Positions 9,019-16,756 of a stretch of 64,000 bases of DNA are shown here, piece after piece. Numbering within the stretch: position 1 is the stretch's first letter; each line of letters opens with the position of its first letter. Origin of the DNA: Algoriphagus sp. TR-M9 (GTDB lineage: Bacteria; Bacteroidota; Bacteroidia; Cytophagales; Cyclobacteriaceae). The stretch lies in NCBI RefSeq assembly GCF_027594545.1, contig NZ_CP115160.1, positions 2,179,001 through 2,243,000 of the forward strand, in the 5' to 3' direction. The notes beneath the pieces were generated by a model. It was not told the origin of the DNA. It saw nothing but the letters and a program-made list of their open reading frames with translations, and made no database searches. The translations under genes were made by a program, and so were the position numbers.

Positions 9019-9116
9019 AACCCAAGCTCCATCCTCAGGAATCTCGTAATTCATATTTCTCACCTCGCAAATCTTTCTTACTTTCAATAAAATTTTTAAT
9101 AACTCAACAATCACCA

Positions 9117-10220
9117 ATGAGCTACCTAGATAAAATAACCTCTCCTACCCTACTTCTTGACGAGAAAATCTGCCGGGCAAACATCAAGCGCATGGCAGAC
9201 AAAGCCGCTAGACACGACATGAAATTGGTTCCGCATTTCAAAACTGCGCAATCCAACCAAATAGGCGACTGGTCCAAGGAATATAATATCACAGAGATTA
9301 CGGTTTCCTCAGTAAAAATGGCCGAATATCATGCTGGTCAGGGCTGGGTAAATATTCATATCGCATTTCCATTCAACCCCCTCGAGATCCCCAAACTTAA
9401 CGAAATAGCAGCCCGCCAATCCATGTCCGTACAGCTCATCAATGCTGATACTGCGCGCATGCTTGCGGATCAATTGGAACATACCGTAGGTTTTTTCATA
9501 GAAATAGACGCAGGCTATGGCAGAACGGGTGTAGAAGTGAGTGATTTTGGTCTGATCGAGGAAATCCTACTCATCGCCAAGAATTCAGATAAATTGAAAT
9601 TTAAGGGCTTTTACTTGCATGCAGGACATTCCTATTACATGCCCGATATTCCTGAGTTGTATGAGCAAACGAGAAATGCACTTAGCATGCTGAAGCATAA
9701 ATACAACTCTGAATACCCGCATTTACTCACCCGAACCGGCGACACCCCAGGCTGTGCGGTGATGGAGGACTTTGGCGATATAGATGAGATGGGGCCTGGG
9801 AATTTTGTGTTTTATGATATGATGCAAGTGGATTTAGGTAGCTGCGATCGTGAAGATGTAGCAGTTTGCTTAGCGGTACCTGTGGTCGATATCAAAAAGG
9901 ATAAGAAAGAAATTCTTGTCCATGGTGGCGGGGTACATTTGGCCAAGGATGTTTTAGTAGGAGAAAATGGGCTGAAAAACTTTGGCGAGGTAGTTTTATT
10001 AAATGAAAATGGCTGGACCATTACAGAGCAAAAATCTTTCGTGAAGAGTATCTCGCAGGAGCACGGTCTCATTAAAGCTACCGATGAATTGCTGGAGCAA
10101 GTGAAAGTAGGCGATATCTTGGGGATTTTACCAATCCACTCCTGCATGACAGCTGATGCGATGGGAGGCTATATGACTTTGGATGGAAAAATGGTGGATC
10201 ACGCGGAGGGCTGTGTCTAG
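9117..10220 (+). CDS. D-serine dehydratase / D-threonine aldolase-like PLP enzyme
   Basis: This 367-residue protein belongs to the fold-type III (alanine racemase N-terminal) group containing D-threonine aldolase and eukaryotic-type D-serine dehydratase. The PLP lysine is expected at Lys42 in VPHFKTAQS. The C-terminal IHSCMTAD (His341, Cys343) matches the metal-binding His-x-Cys of D-serine dehydratases. Start chosen at the ATG at 9117 (MSYLDKITSPTLLLDE); the upstream 62-codon extension is repeat-derived. Whether it eliminates ammonia from D-Ser or cleaves D-threo beta-hydroxy amino acids cannot be decided here. A terminator follows at 10277. Confidence 0.85.
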   Translation: MSYLDKITSPTLLLDEKICRANIKRMADKAARHDMKLVPHFKTAQSNQIGDWSKEYNITEITVSSVKMAEYHAGQGWVNIHIAFPFNPLEIPKLNEIAARQSMSVQLINADTARMLADQLEHTVGFFIEIDAGYGRTGVEVSDFGLIEEILLIAKNSDKLKFKGFYLHAGHSYYMPDIPELYEQTRNALSMLKHKYNSEYPHLLTRTGDTPGCAVMEDFGDIDEMGPGNFVFYDMMQVDLGSCDREDVAVCLAVPVVDIKKDKKEILVHGGGVHLAKDVLVGENGLKNFGEVVLLNENGWTITEQKSFVKSISQEHGLIKATDELLEQVKVGDILGILPIHSCMTADAMGGYMTLDGKMVDHAEGCV

Positions 10221-10276
10221 CAAAAAGATTATTGACTAAAAAACTAAATTTTGATAAAACCACTTATCAACACGCG

Positions 10277-10305
10277 AAGACTAGGTAAACTTGCCTAGTC
10301 TTTTT
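10277..10305 (+). terminator. Rho-independent terminator
   Basis: AAGACTAGG (10277-10285) pairs with CCTAGTCTT (10294-10302), followed by T residues to 10305. It terminates the PLP-enzyme gene. Confidence 0.85.
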
Positions 10306-10390
10306 ACTTAAATTCAACTATTTTTAAAAAGATAATCTTATGTTTTAATAAGAAACATATTTCTATTCTGTGCCAAGTAATTTTAAAATC

Positions 10391-12523
10391 ATGTATCGTT
10401 TATCTAGCTTTTTACTCCTAATCTCCCTACTATTTTCTAGCAATTTTCTTTTTGCCTATCAGGTATCAGATTTCGAACTTATCAGAAACCGAGTATTTCA
10501 AGAATATCAAAATTCTCCAAACTCAGCTCAGCTGGACAAGGAAGCGAATACCGTACAAAAGGAAATTCAGCCAGACGGTAGTTGGCCGGACATCAACTAT
10601 GCTGACAAATCCATGACAGGTTGGAAGCCGGACCTGCACATCAAGAGAATCGGTATCATGGCCAAAGCCTACAGCCGAAAAGGAACCAAGTTTTACTTAA
10701 GCGCCAGTACACATCAGCGCATTATCAACGCCATGAACTATTGGACAAATTTAACTCCTGAACCAAGTTCGAAAAATTGGTGGTGGCTGAGTATTAGCGT
10801 CCCAAAGGAAATTGGACAGCTATTGATCGCAATGCGGACGGTAGAACCTGGGGTACCGGCAGATTTGGAGGAAAAATTAATCAGCTGGATGAGCAAAACA
10901 GCTTCTATCACAAAATCACCTGGAAAGGACGGTTCCAATCTCACGGATATTGCGCAGCATATGATCATGCAAGCTGCACTGACGGAAAACGCTGACCTTT
11001 TAAAACAGGCAGTTAGTGCCACCTCAGCAAATATCAGAATCAGCTCAAAAGACGGTATCCAAAGCGACATGTCGTTTCATGCCCATGGGCCTGAATTATA
11101 CATGCATGGCTATGGACGTGAATTTCTTTCAGGCATACGAAATATCGCTGTTTATATAAAGGGAACCAGTTTTTCCTTTACGCCTGAACAGATCGCTTTG
11201 ATTTCAGACTTTACCAGAAATGGCTACCTGCAAAGCATGCGAGGCAAATATGTGGATTACAGCGTAATAGGCCGCGGCATTGCCAGAAATAATGCCACCA
11301 GAACCAATTCAGGTTTGATCAAACAAATCATGGAGATAGACCTGGAAGAGCATCAGGATGAATATAGAAAAGCTATAGCTAGAGTTGATGGTAAAGAGCC
11401 GATCTCCCACGGCATTACTCCTAGAAACATTCATTATTGGAGGTCAGACTACACTGTTCATCACAGACCCGAATTTATGGTAAGTGTGAATATAGCATCA
11501 AACCGAACGATAAGAACTGAGTCAGGAAATGGAGAAAACTTAAATGGCCAATTTCTCACCGAAGGGGGGATGAATATAGCGGTAGATGGAAACGAATATT
11601 TCAATATTTTTCCAAACTGGGAATGGAATAAAATACCCGGTACTACTACTCCTGAAAACAAAAAATTAAGAAAACGTACGAATTGGGTAGCGGATTCTGG
11701 AAACGCTGACTTCGTAGGAGGAGTTAGCAACGGGCTCAACGGTATCGCAGTTTATGCTATGGAGGCTTACCGAACCACAGCAAACAAATCCTGGTTTTTC
11801 TTTGAAGATAAAATCATCTGTATAGGAGCTGGCATCGAAGCTGACCGAGAGGAAAACATAGTGACCACAGTCAATCAATCCCTACTCAAAGGAGAGGTGG
11901 AAATTGCTGAAAAAGAGTCTTTTGAAATTTTCCCACAAGGTGCAGAATCCAACCTAAAAAAAGTATCCTATGTACTACATGACCAAATAGGATACTATTT
12001 TCCAGAGAATTCCAACCTAATGCTTTCAACCAAAAATCAAGCTTCTTCCTGGTCAGAAATTAATGCCAATTCATCTAAAAAAACCATAAATCAGGATGTT
12101 TTTAAACTTTGGATCAATCATAAAGTAAATCCAAAAAACGACAGCTACGCATATGTCATATTACCTGGAGTAGAGAATAGAGAAGCACTCCTGAGCAAAA
12201 ACCCAAGTACTATTAAAATCCTCAGCAACACTTCAAAAGTCCAAGCCGTTGAGGATGAGAAGAATGGCCTGGTAGGTTTTGTATTTTATGATAAGGGAGC
12301 TTTCGAAAGCGGAGACCTCAGAATTTCATCCTCAGCGCCAGCTGTTGTGCTCATTCAAAAGCAGGATACCCACTTGAAAATTTCATTAGCCGAGCCTACC
12401 CAAAAACTAACAGGCAAAGTATCACTGAGCATTAATTCAAAGGGCAATAATCAAACCATTGATTTTGATTTACCTACAGGAAATAAGGCTGGATCTACAG
12501 TCAGTAAAACCATCGACCTCTAA
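10391..12523 (+). CDS. Polysaccharide lyase family 8 (chondroitin AC/hyaluronate/xanthan lyase type)
   Basis: A 710-residue secreted lyase that cleaves uronic-acid-containing polysaccharides by beta-elimination. The ATG at 10391 gives a clean signal peptide (MYRLSSFLLLISLLFSSNF, cleavage near AYQ); the GTG at 10370 is less likely. The N-terminal alpha/alpha toroid carries the family aromatic patch NWWWLSISVPKEIG and the catalytic stretch HGPELYMHGYGREFLSG, with the expected His and Tyr. The central beta-sandwich has SDYTVHHRPEFMVSVN and the C-terminal beta domain completes the family layout and length. Substrate (chondroitin, hyaluronan, xanthan, other) is not resolved. No SusC/D pair or sulfatase is adjacent. 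Confidence 0.9.
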   Translation: MYRLSSFLLLISLLFSSNFLFAYQVSDFELIRNRVFQEYQNSPNSAQLDKEANTVQKEIQPDGSWPDINYADKSMTGWKPDLHIKRIGIMAKAYSRKGTKFYLSASTHQRIINAMNYWTNLTPEPSSKNWWWLSISVPKEIGQLLIAMRTVEPGVPADLEEKLISWMSKTASITKSPGKDGSNLTDIAQHMIMQAALTENADLLKQAVSATSANIRISSKDGIQSDMSFHAHGPELYMHGYGREFLSGIRNIAVYIKGTSFSFTPEQIALISDFTRNGYLQSMRGKYVDYSVIGRGIARNNATRTNSGLIKQIMEIDLEEHQDEYRKAIARVDGKEPISHGITPRNIHYWRSDYTVHHRPEFMVSVNIASNRTIRTESGNGENLNGQFLTEGGMNIAVDGNEYFNIFPNWEWNKIPGTTTPENKKLRKRTNWVADSGNADFVGGVSNGLNGIAVYAMEAYRTTANKSWFFFEDKIICIGAGIEADREENIVTTVNQSLLKGEVEIAEKESFEIFPQGAESNLKKVSYVLHDQIGYYFPENSNLMLSTKNQASSWSEINANSSKKTINQDVFKLWINHKVNPKNDSYAYVILPGVENREALLSKNPSTIKILSNTSKVQAVEDEKNGLVGFVFYDKGAFESGDLRISSSAPAVVLIQKQDTHLKISLAEPTQKLTGKVSLSINSKGNNQTIDFDLPTGNKAGSTVSKTIDL

Positions 12524-12538
12524 AATTCTAATCCAGAT

Positions 12539-13033
12539 ATGTCTGCTCAACTCGAAATCACCAGATACTTTTCCAAATCAAAAGAAGAAGTTTACCAAGC
12601 ATTTACTACCGCCGAAAGCCTAAAGCAATGGTGGGGACCGACAGGGTTTGAAATGGAAGTTAAAACCTTTGAATTTTATCCTGAAGGCAGAGTTCACTTT
12701 GTATTGAAGAACAAGGAGGGCTATAAAATGTGGGCCAAATGGATCATCCAGGAAATCGAAGAATCTTCCAAACTTCAGTTTATCAATAGCTTTTCTAATG
12801 AAGCAGGTGAAACAGTCAAAGCTCCTGAAGTTCCTTTTGGCCCGAATTGGCCAATGGAAATGATTGTGGATCTAGAGTTCTATGAAGAAGCTGGAAAAAC
12901 AAGAATTGATTTAGTCTCTTTAGCTCACAATGCTTCTGAAGCTTCCAAGCAGGTATTCGAAGAGAATATTTGCAATATGGAACAGGGGTTTGGAGGCACT
13001 TTTGACCAATTAGAGAACTATCTCTCCAAATAA
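12539..13033 (+). CDS. SRPBCC/AHSA1-domain protein
   Basis: A 164-residue START-like (SRPBCC) protein of the Aha1-C/YdhM type. The pattern ITRYFSKSKEEVYQAFT then LKQWWGPTGFEM is typical, and the C-terminal helix (CNMEQGFGGTFDQLENYL) closes the ligand-binding cavity. Such proteins bind hydrophobic ligands or act in stress responses, but the ligand is unknown. It starts 15 bases after the PL8 gene and may be on the same transcript. Confidence 0.88.
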   Translation: MSAQLEITRYFSKSKEEVYQAFTTAESLKQWWGPTGFEMEVKTFEFYPEGRVHFVLKNKEGYKMWAKWIIQEIEESSKLQFINSFSNEAGETVKAPEVPFGPNWPMEMIVDLEFYEEAGKTRIDLVSLAHNASEASKQVFEENICNMEQGFGGTFDQLENYLSK

Positions 13034-13088
13034 AAATCAATACATTTCAACCACCTCAAAACTCAATTCTTTCAACCTAAAAGCATTC

Positions 13089-13721
13089 ATGAAAGCTATA
13101 TTCAAGAAATTTGGCTGGTGGATATTTGCATTCCTTTGTACCATTATTGGCCTCTACCCTGCCCTTTATTTTATCCTAGATAGAAACTTCGGACTTCTCC
13201 AATCCAAAACTGAAGAACTATTACTCAATCCTATTTGGAATGCAGCTTTCTATACTCACATCATTTTAGGAGGACTTTCCTTGTTGATTGGATGGACCCA
13301 ATTCCCCAAAGCCTTTCGGGACAAAAACCGAAAAATCCACAAGAAAATCGGTATGGCATATGTCACATTTGCATTCTTCAGTAGCCTTGCCGGAATATAT
13401 ATTGGGCTATATGCCACGGGGGGAATAGTCAGTATAATGGGCTTTGTTTTTCTTGGAATCATCTGGCTCTTTACCACTATGATGGGCTGGGTAACCGCCA
13501 AACGTCTAAATTTTGATGCTCATGAGGATTGGATGATCTATAGCTACGCGGCATGTTTTGCGGCAGTAACCCTGAGAATCTGGCTTCCAATTCTTATCAC
13601 CTTGCATCAAGGGGAGTTTATACCTGCTTACCGTATGGTGGCTTGGCTTTGCTGGGTGCCAAATATGGTGGTGGCTTTTTGGCTAGTGAGAAAAAGGCAA
13701 GTTTTACGGCAAAGCTATTGA
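13089..13721 (+). CDS. DUF2306-family integral membrane protein
   Basis: A 210-residue protein with six hydrophobic segments, at roughly residues 10-32, 55-77, 95-120, 122-147, 155-178 and 182-202. The loop after helix 2 has the family pattern RKIHKKIGMAYV, and helices contain conserved His/Trp positions (HIILGG, HEDWMIYS), consistent with a DUF2306 protein with a possible haem or quinone role that is not established. It follows the SRPBCC gene by 55 bases and ends before a bidirectional terminator. Confidence 0.85.
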   Translation: MKAIFKKFGWWIFAFLCTIIGLYPALYFILDRNFGLLQSKTEELLLNPIWNAAFYTHIILGGLSLLIGWTQFPKAFRDKNRKIHKKIGMAYVTFAFFSSLAGIYIGLYATGGIVSIMGFVFLGIIWLFTTMMGWVTAKRLNFDAHEDWMIYSYAACFAAVTLRIWLPILITLHQGEFIPAYRMVAWLCWVPNMVVAFWLVRKRQVLRQSY

Positions 13722-13732
13722 CCCCATAAAAA

Positions 13733-13758
13733 AAGCCCCGATCCGAAAATCAGGGCTT
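13733..13758. terminator. Bidirectional terminator
   Basis: AAGCCC (13733-13738) pairs with GGGCTT (13753-13758), extended by GAT/ATC around one mismatch. An A-run lies on the left and CTTT on the right. It separates the convergent DUF2306 gene and the minus-strand secreted protein. Confidence 0.75.
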
Positions 13759-13777
13759 CTTTACAAGTGTTTAAGTT

Positions 13778-14365
13778 TTAAAAGTGCAAGGTCTTCATTC
13801 TTCCTTTTGCGTCAGTCAGTTCCATGTAAATTTCATCAGCGCCAATTCCGTTGAAAGAGTAATTTTTGGCGAAGCCTTCTGGCTGATCTACCTTCTCTTG
13901 ATAGATTACTTTGTCTGTGATGGCAGAAAAGACTTTTACCTGCACGCCTGGCTCAAGCAGCCCTACCACAGATAAGCGTATGGTGTGGTCATTCATGATT
14001 TTACCATAGGCCATCAGAGGCAAAGCCGCGGCAGGGTTTGGCTGCTCCTTAGTTTCAACTTTGTATTGAATCTCTTCGTCTTCAGTTTCGATTCTAATCT
14101 GATACTCTCCTACCGGAAGATTTGCCAGGTCATAAGGCACGACCACATTTTGATCTTTTACCTTCACCTTTCTGCTGTTCAGGTATTTTCCTTCAGGAGT
14201 CAAAATAGAAATTCTCGCTATTCCTACCCCTTCCTTCAAGGTTACATTTACCTTTTTAAAATTGGTATTCACTGCTGAAAGTTCTTTTAAATCTTCGCTT
14301 GCATCGGCTGCGAATGCGCCAAAAGATAATGCGCCTGCTAGTGCTACTGTGAATAAAGTCTTCAT
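13778..14365 (-). CDS. Secreted beta-rich protein of unknown function
   Basis: A 195-residue protein with a signal peptide (MKTLFTVALAGALSFGAFAA, cut near AADASE). The mature part consists of alternating short beta strands. The first half (VNVTLKEGVGIARISILTPEGK, DLANLPVGEYQIRIET) resembles the strand-turn-strand pattern of Ig-like or T9SS sorting-type domains, but no known sorting signal or catalytic motif is seen. It stands alone between a terminator and a 499-bp intergenic region. Function is not assigned. Confidence 0.75.
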   Translation of the reverse strand: MKTLFTVALAGALSFGAFAADASEDLKELSAVNTNFKKVNVTLKEGVGIARISILTPEGKYLNSRKVKVKDQNVVVPYDLANLPVGEYQIRIETEDEEIQYKVETKEQPNPAAALPLMAYGKIMNDHTIRLSVVGLLEPGVQVKVFSAITDKVIYQEKVDQPEGFAKNYSFNGIGADEIYMELTDAKGRMKTLHF

Positions 14366-14864
14366 AATAATTTGTTGGTTTAGAGTTATGCTTCTCCTCT
14401 TGCCAAGCTCATACCAATTGAAAATCCGGAAGATGAGAAAAACCTGAGAAAAATAAGGTCATTAAGAAATCACAGAATTTAATTCCGAAAAATTCATTGA
14501 TTTTTAACCAAACCTGCACAATTATCGGTCAGTCTAGTGTTCGATTGCTATGCCAGCGGACACTTTTATGGTTTTTACCCCAAAATTCAGGTTGCGGCAT
14601 TCCAGCATTGTTAAGGAAATTTAATTTCAAAAAACATGTATTTCCTAGGGTGCCAAAATAAAAAGGCTGTACTCTTGTTCACTTGCGTACACTTTTCGTC
14701 CGATGATAGGCAAAGAAGCGGACAAACCTGCTTTGGAATAGTAGGTTTTGACAAGAAGCCTACCTCCTTAATTTCAAAACAAAGTCTTAAAATTATATAA
14801 GTGTCATTATGACACAATAGAAAATAATCCCTACCTTTTCAATCCAATCCAAAAAAACCTATCT
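14366..14864. other. 499-bp divergent intergenic region
   Basis: Spacer between the minus-strand secreted protein and the plus-strand esterase. It holds the palindrome at 14801-14815. A 68-codon minus-strand open frame (14611-14817) has no recognisable features and is not called. No RNA gene was recognised. Confidence 0.5.
14801..14815. promoter_or_regulatory. Perfect palindrome, candidate operator
   Basis: GTGTCATTATGACAC is a perfect 7+1+7 palindrome, 49 bases upstream of the secreted esterase start. The location and symmetry suit a dimeric regulator's operator. No regulator gene is adjacent, so the partner is unknown. Confidence 0.45.
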
Positions 14865-16061
14865 ATGAGAAAACAATTACTACTGACATTCCTATCCCTA
14901 AGTTTGATCGGAATTCAGTCAAAAGCACAAGAAGCCTTATTTGGTGCACAGCAGATCACTTCACCAGAAATCCATGATGATTCCCGGGTGACATTTCGTA
15001 TTTCAGCACCTAATGCAGAAAATGTACAAGTTACCGGGGATTTCCTGCCTACAGTAAAAATGGAAACTCCAATGGGTGAAATGGACGGGCCTGGCGCTGC
15101 GGAATTGATCAAAAATGAGCAAGGTATATGGTCATTTACCACAGAAAGTTTAAGTCCAGAACTCTACTCCTATTCCTTCATCGTAGATGGACTACGGACC
15201 ACTGATCCCAATAATCCATTTTTGATCCGGGATGTAGCTTCTGTTACCAATGTTTTTCTGGTAGGTGAAGGTCAAGCCGCACTTTATCAAGTCAAAGATG
15301 TCCCTCATGGATCTGTAAGCAGACGCTGGTACGACTCACCCGGTCTAGGAATGGATCGCAGATTGACCGTTTACACTCCTCCAGGATATGAGCAATCAAA
15401 GGAAAAATTCCCGGTTCTTTACCTTCTTCATGGCGCTGGAGGTGATGAAGAAGCCTGGATAGCTCTGGGCAGAACCGCACAAATCATGGACAACCTCATC
15501 GCTCAGGGTAAAGCTAAACCAATGATTGTGGTGATGCCGAATGGAAATGTGATCCAAGATGCAGCTCCGGGTGAAGGAAGTGAAGGGATGTACAAACCAA
15601 ATTTCATGGTACCAAAGACTATGGACGGAACCTACGAAGCAAATTTCATGGACATTGTCAAATTCGTAGAAAATAACTACCAGGTAAAAGCCAACAAAGC
15701 GAATCGAGCCATAGCTGGACTATCCATGGGTGGCTACCACACCATGCATATATCAAGATATTATCCAAACACCTTTGATTATATGGGACTGTTCTCAGCG
15801 GCGATAATGCCTAGAGAAGATGCTACAGGCAAGGTTTATTCAGATATAGATGGCACGCTGAAAACTCAAATGGACAATGGCTATGAACTCTACTGGATCG
15901 CCATTGGCAAAACAGATTTTCTTTATGATGCCAATACCGAATTCAGAGCTAAACTTGACGAAATGGGTATGCCTTATGAATACGTAGAGTCAGAAGGCGG
16001 GCATATTTGGAGAAACTGGAGGGTGTACCTGACCCAGTTTGTCCCCATGCTCTTCCAGTAA
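14865..16061 (+). CDS. Secreted esterase, enterochelin-esterase/feruloyl-esterase-like
   Basis: A 398-residue alpha/beta hydrolase with a signal peptide (cleavage near SKAQEA). Residues about 30-135 form an E-set/CBM48-like N-terminal domain (VTFRISAPNAENVQVTGDF). The esterase-D domain follows: oxyanion strand VLYLLHGAGGDEEAW, nucleophile Ser287 in GLSMGG, and a probable catalytic His380 in SEGGHIWRNW. Bacteroidota relatives include acetyl-xylan and feruloyl esterases acting on plant polysaccharides. It has its own upstream palindrome and is followed by a structured repeat rather than another operon gene. Confidence 0.9.
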   Translation: MRKQLLLTFLSLSLIGIQSKAQEALFGAQQITSPEIHDDSRVTFRISAPNAENVQVTGDFLPTVKMETPMGEMDGPGAAELIKNEQGIWSFTTESLSPELYSYSFIVDGLRTTDPNNPFLIRDVASVTNVFLVGEGQAALYQVKDVPHGSVSRRWYDSPGLGMDRRLTVYTPPGYEQSKEKFPVLYLLHGAGGDEEAWIALGRTAQIMDNLIAQGKAKPMIVVMPNGNVIQDAAPGEGSEGMYKPNFMVPKTMDGTYEANFMDIVKFVENNYQVKANKANRAIAGLSMGGYHTMHISRYYPNTFDYMGLFSAAIMPREDATGKVYSDIDGTLKTQMDNGYELYWIAIGKTDFLYDANTEFRAKLDEMGMPYEYVESEGGHIWRNWRVYLTQFVPMLFQ

Positions 16062-16071
16062 ACACATAGTC

Positions 16072-16202
16072 AAAAAAGAGGCTGTCTCATAACGCGTACT
16101 TGTCACATTGAACGAAGTCAAATTCGGCATAATTAGCGCAAACAAGGTTTCTCTTTCGCTCCGCGCGGCAAGAAAACCTAACTATGATACAGCCTCTTTT
16201 TA
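16072..16202. repeat. Structured inverted-repeat element (MITE/REP-like)
   Basis: The ends are AAAAGAGGCTGT (16074-16085) and ACAGCCTCTTTT (16189-16200), a perfect 12-bp inverted repeat, with TCATA/TATGA pairing just inside. Further in, AGGTTTCTCTT and AAGAAAACCT form an inner hairpin around a GC-rich tip (CGCTCCGCGCGG). Between them lies TTGTCACATTGAACGAAGTC, similar to common Bacteroidota intergenic repeats. The outer ends could also terminate transcription of the esterase gene. Confidence 0.7.
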
Positions 16203-16309
16203 TGCATTTTTTAACAAATGAGTGATCAATAAGTTAGCACTTCCTCTAATTTTTCAACTAAATTAGGAGGCATCACGTAGCATTGATTGTTAACCATAAG
16301 CAAATTAAA

Positions 16310-16681
16310 ATGAGAACTTTACTTTTCGCGCTATTCATCTTTACCCTGGCAGGCACCTCCTCTTATGCTCAGGGAGTCCTCCCTAAAAGCCTGGAGACAT
16401 TGGAGAAGCCCACCATTCCGTTTGATATCAAAGCCCCTATTACCATGGACACTTTGGAGTTCGATAGCAAGCTGAACTATTCATTGAAAGATCAACAAGA
16501 ACTGTTTGCAGCTCCAAAGGGCTCATACTTTGACCTGAGAAGAGAGATACCTCCAGTAGAGCTTCAGGATGAACAAGTAGATTTAATGCCTATTTATGAA
16601 CCACAGGGTGATTTTGCCATGCGTACTTACGTGCCGGATTCTTCTAAAAATTATACCATTCGCATCAAGAAACATGAATAG
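16310..16681 (+). CDS. Small exported protein of unknown function
   Basis: A 123-residue protein with a signal peptide (MRTLLFALFIFTLAGTSSYA, cut before QGVLPK). The mature part is short, polar and Pro-rich (EKPTIPFDIKAPITMD, PIYEPQGDF) without a recognised domain. I chose the ATG at 16310 because it gives the clean signal peptide; an in-frame TTG at 16283 would add nine residues. It is a lone gene followed by a strong bidirectional terminator. Confidence 0.65.
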   Translation: MRTLLFALFIFTLAGTSSYAQGVLPKSLETLEKPTIPFDIKAPITMDTLEFDSKLNYSLKDQQELFAAPKGSYFDLRREIPPVELQDEQVDLMPIYEPQGDFAMRTYVPDSSKNYTIRIKKHE

Positions 16682-16700
16682 TGATCTATTCCAGGCCATA

Positions 16701-16738
16701 AAAAAACCCTGATTGGAATGTTCTAATCAGGGTTTTTT
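16701..16738. terminator. Strong bidirectional terminator
   Basis: A 14-bp perfect stem (16701-16714 with 16725-16738) with a 10-base loop; the stem begins with six A and ends with six T. It serves both the small exported protein and the convergent DPP-IV-like gene. Confidence 0.92.
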
Positions 16739-16756
16739 ATTGAAATCAAGGCTAGT

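Larger units (their letters stand above)
8622..9116. other. 495-bp intergenic region with interleaved repeats
   Basis: Divergent spacer between alaS (minus) and the PLP enzyme (plus). It should hold both promoters. An open frame runs through 8931-9116 in phase with the PLP enzyme, but it encodes Arg/Pro-rich low-complexity sequence derived from the GC-rich repeat and is not believed. Besides the A/B repeat arms nothing gene-like was seen. Confidence 0.6.

Noticed and set aside
8931..9116. In-frame N-terminal extension of the PLP enzyme
   Set aside because: It translates GC-rich repeat DNA into Arg/Pro-rich sequence; the family's N terminus begins at the ATG at 9117.
14611..14817. 68-codon minus-strand ORF
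   Set aside because: No signal, domain or operon support, and it overlaps the palindrome upstream of the esterase.
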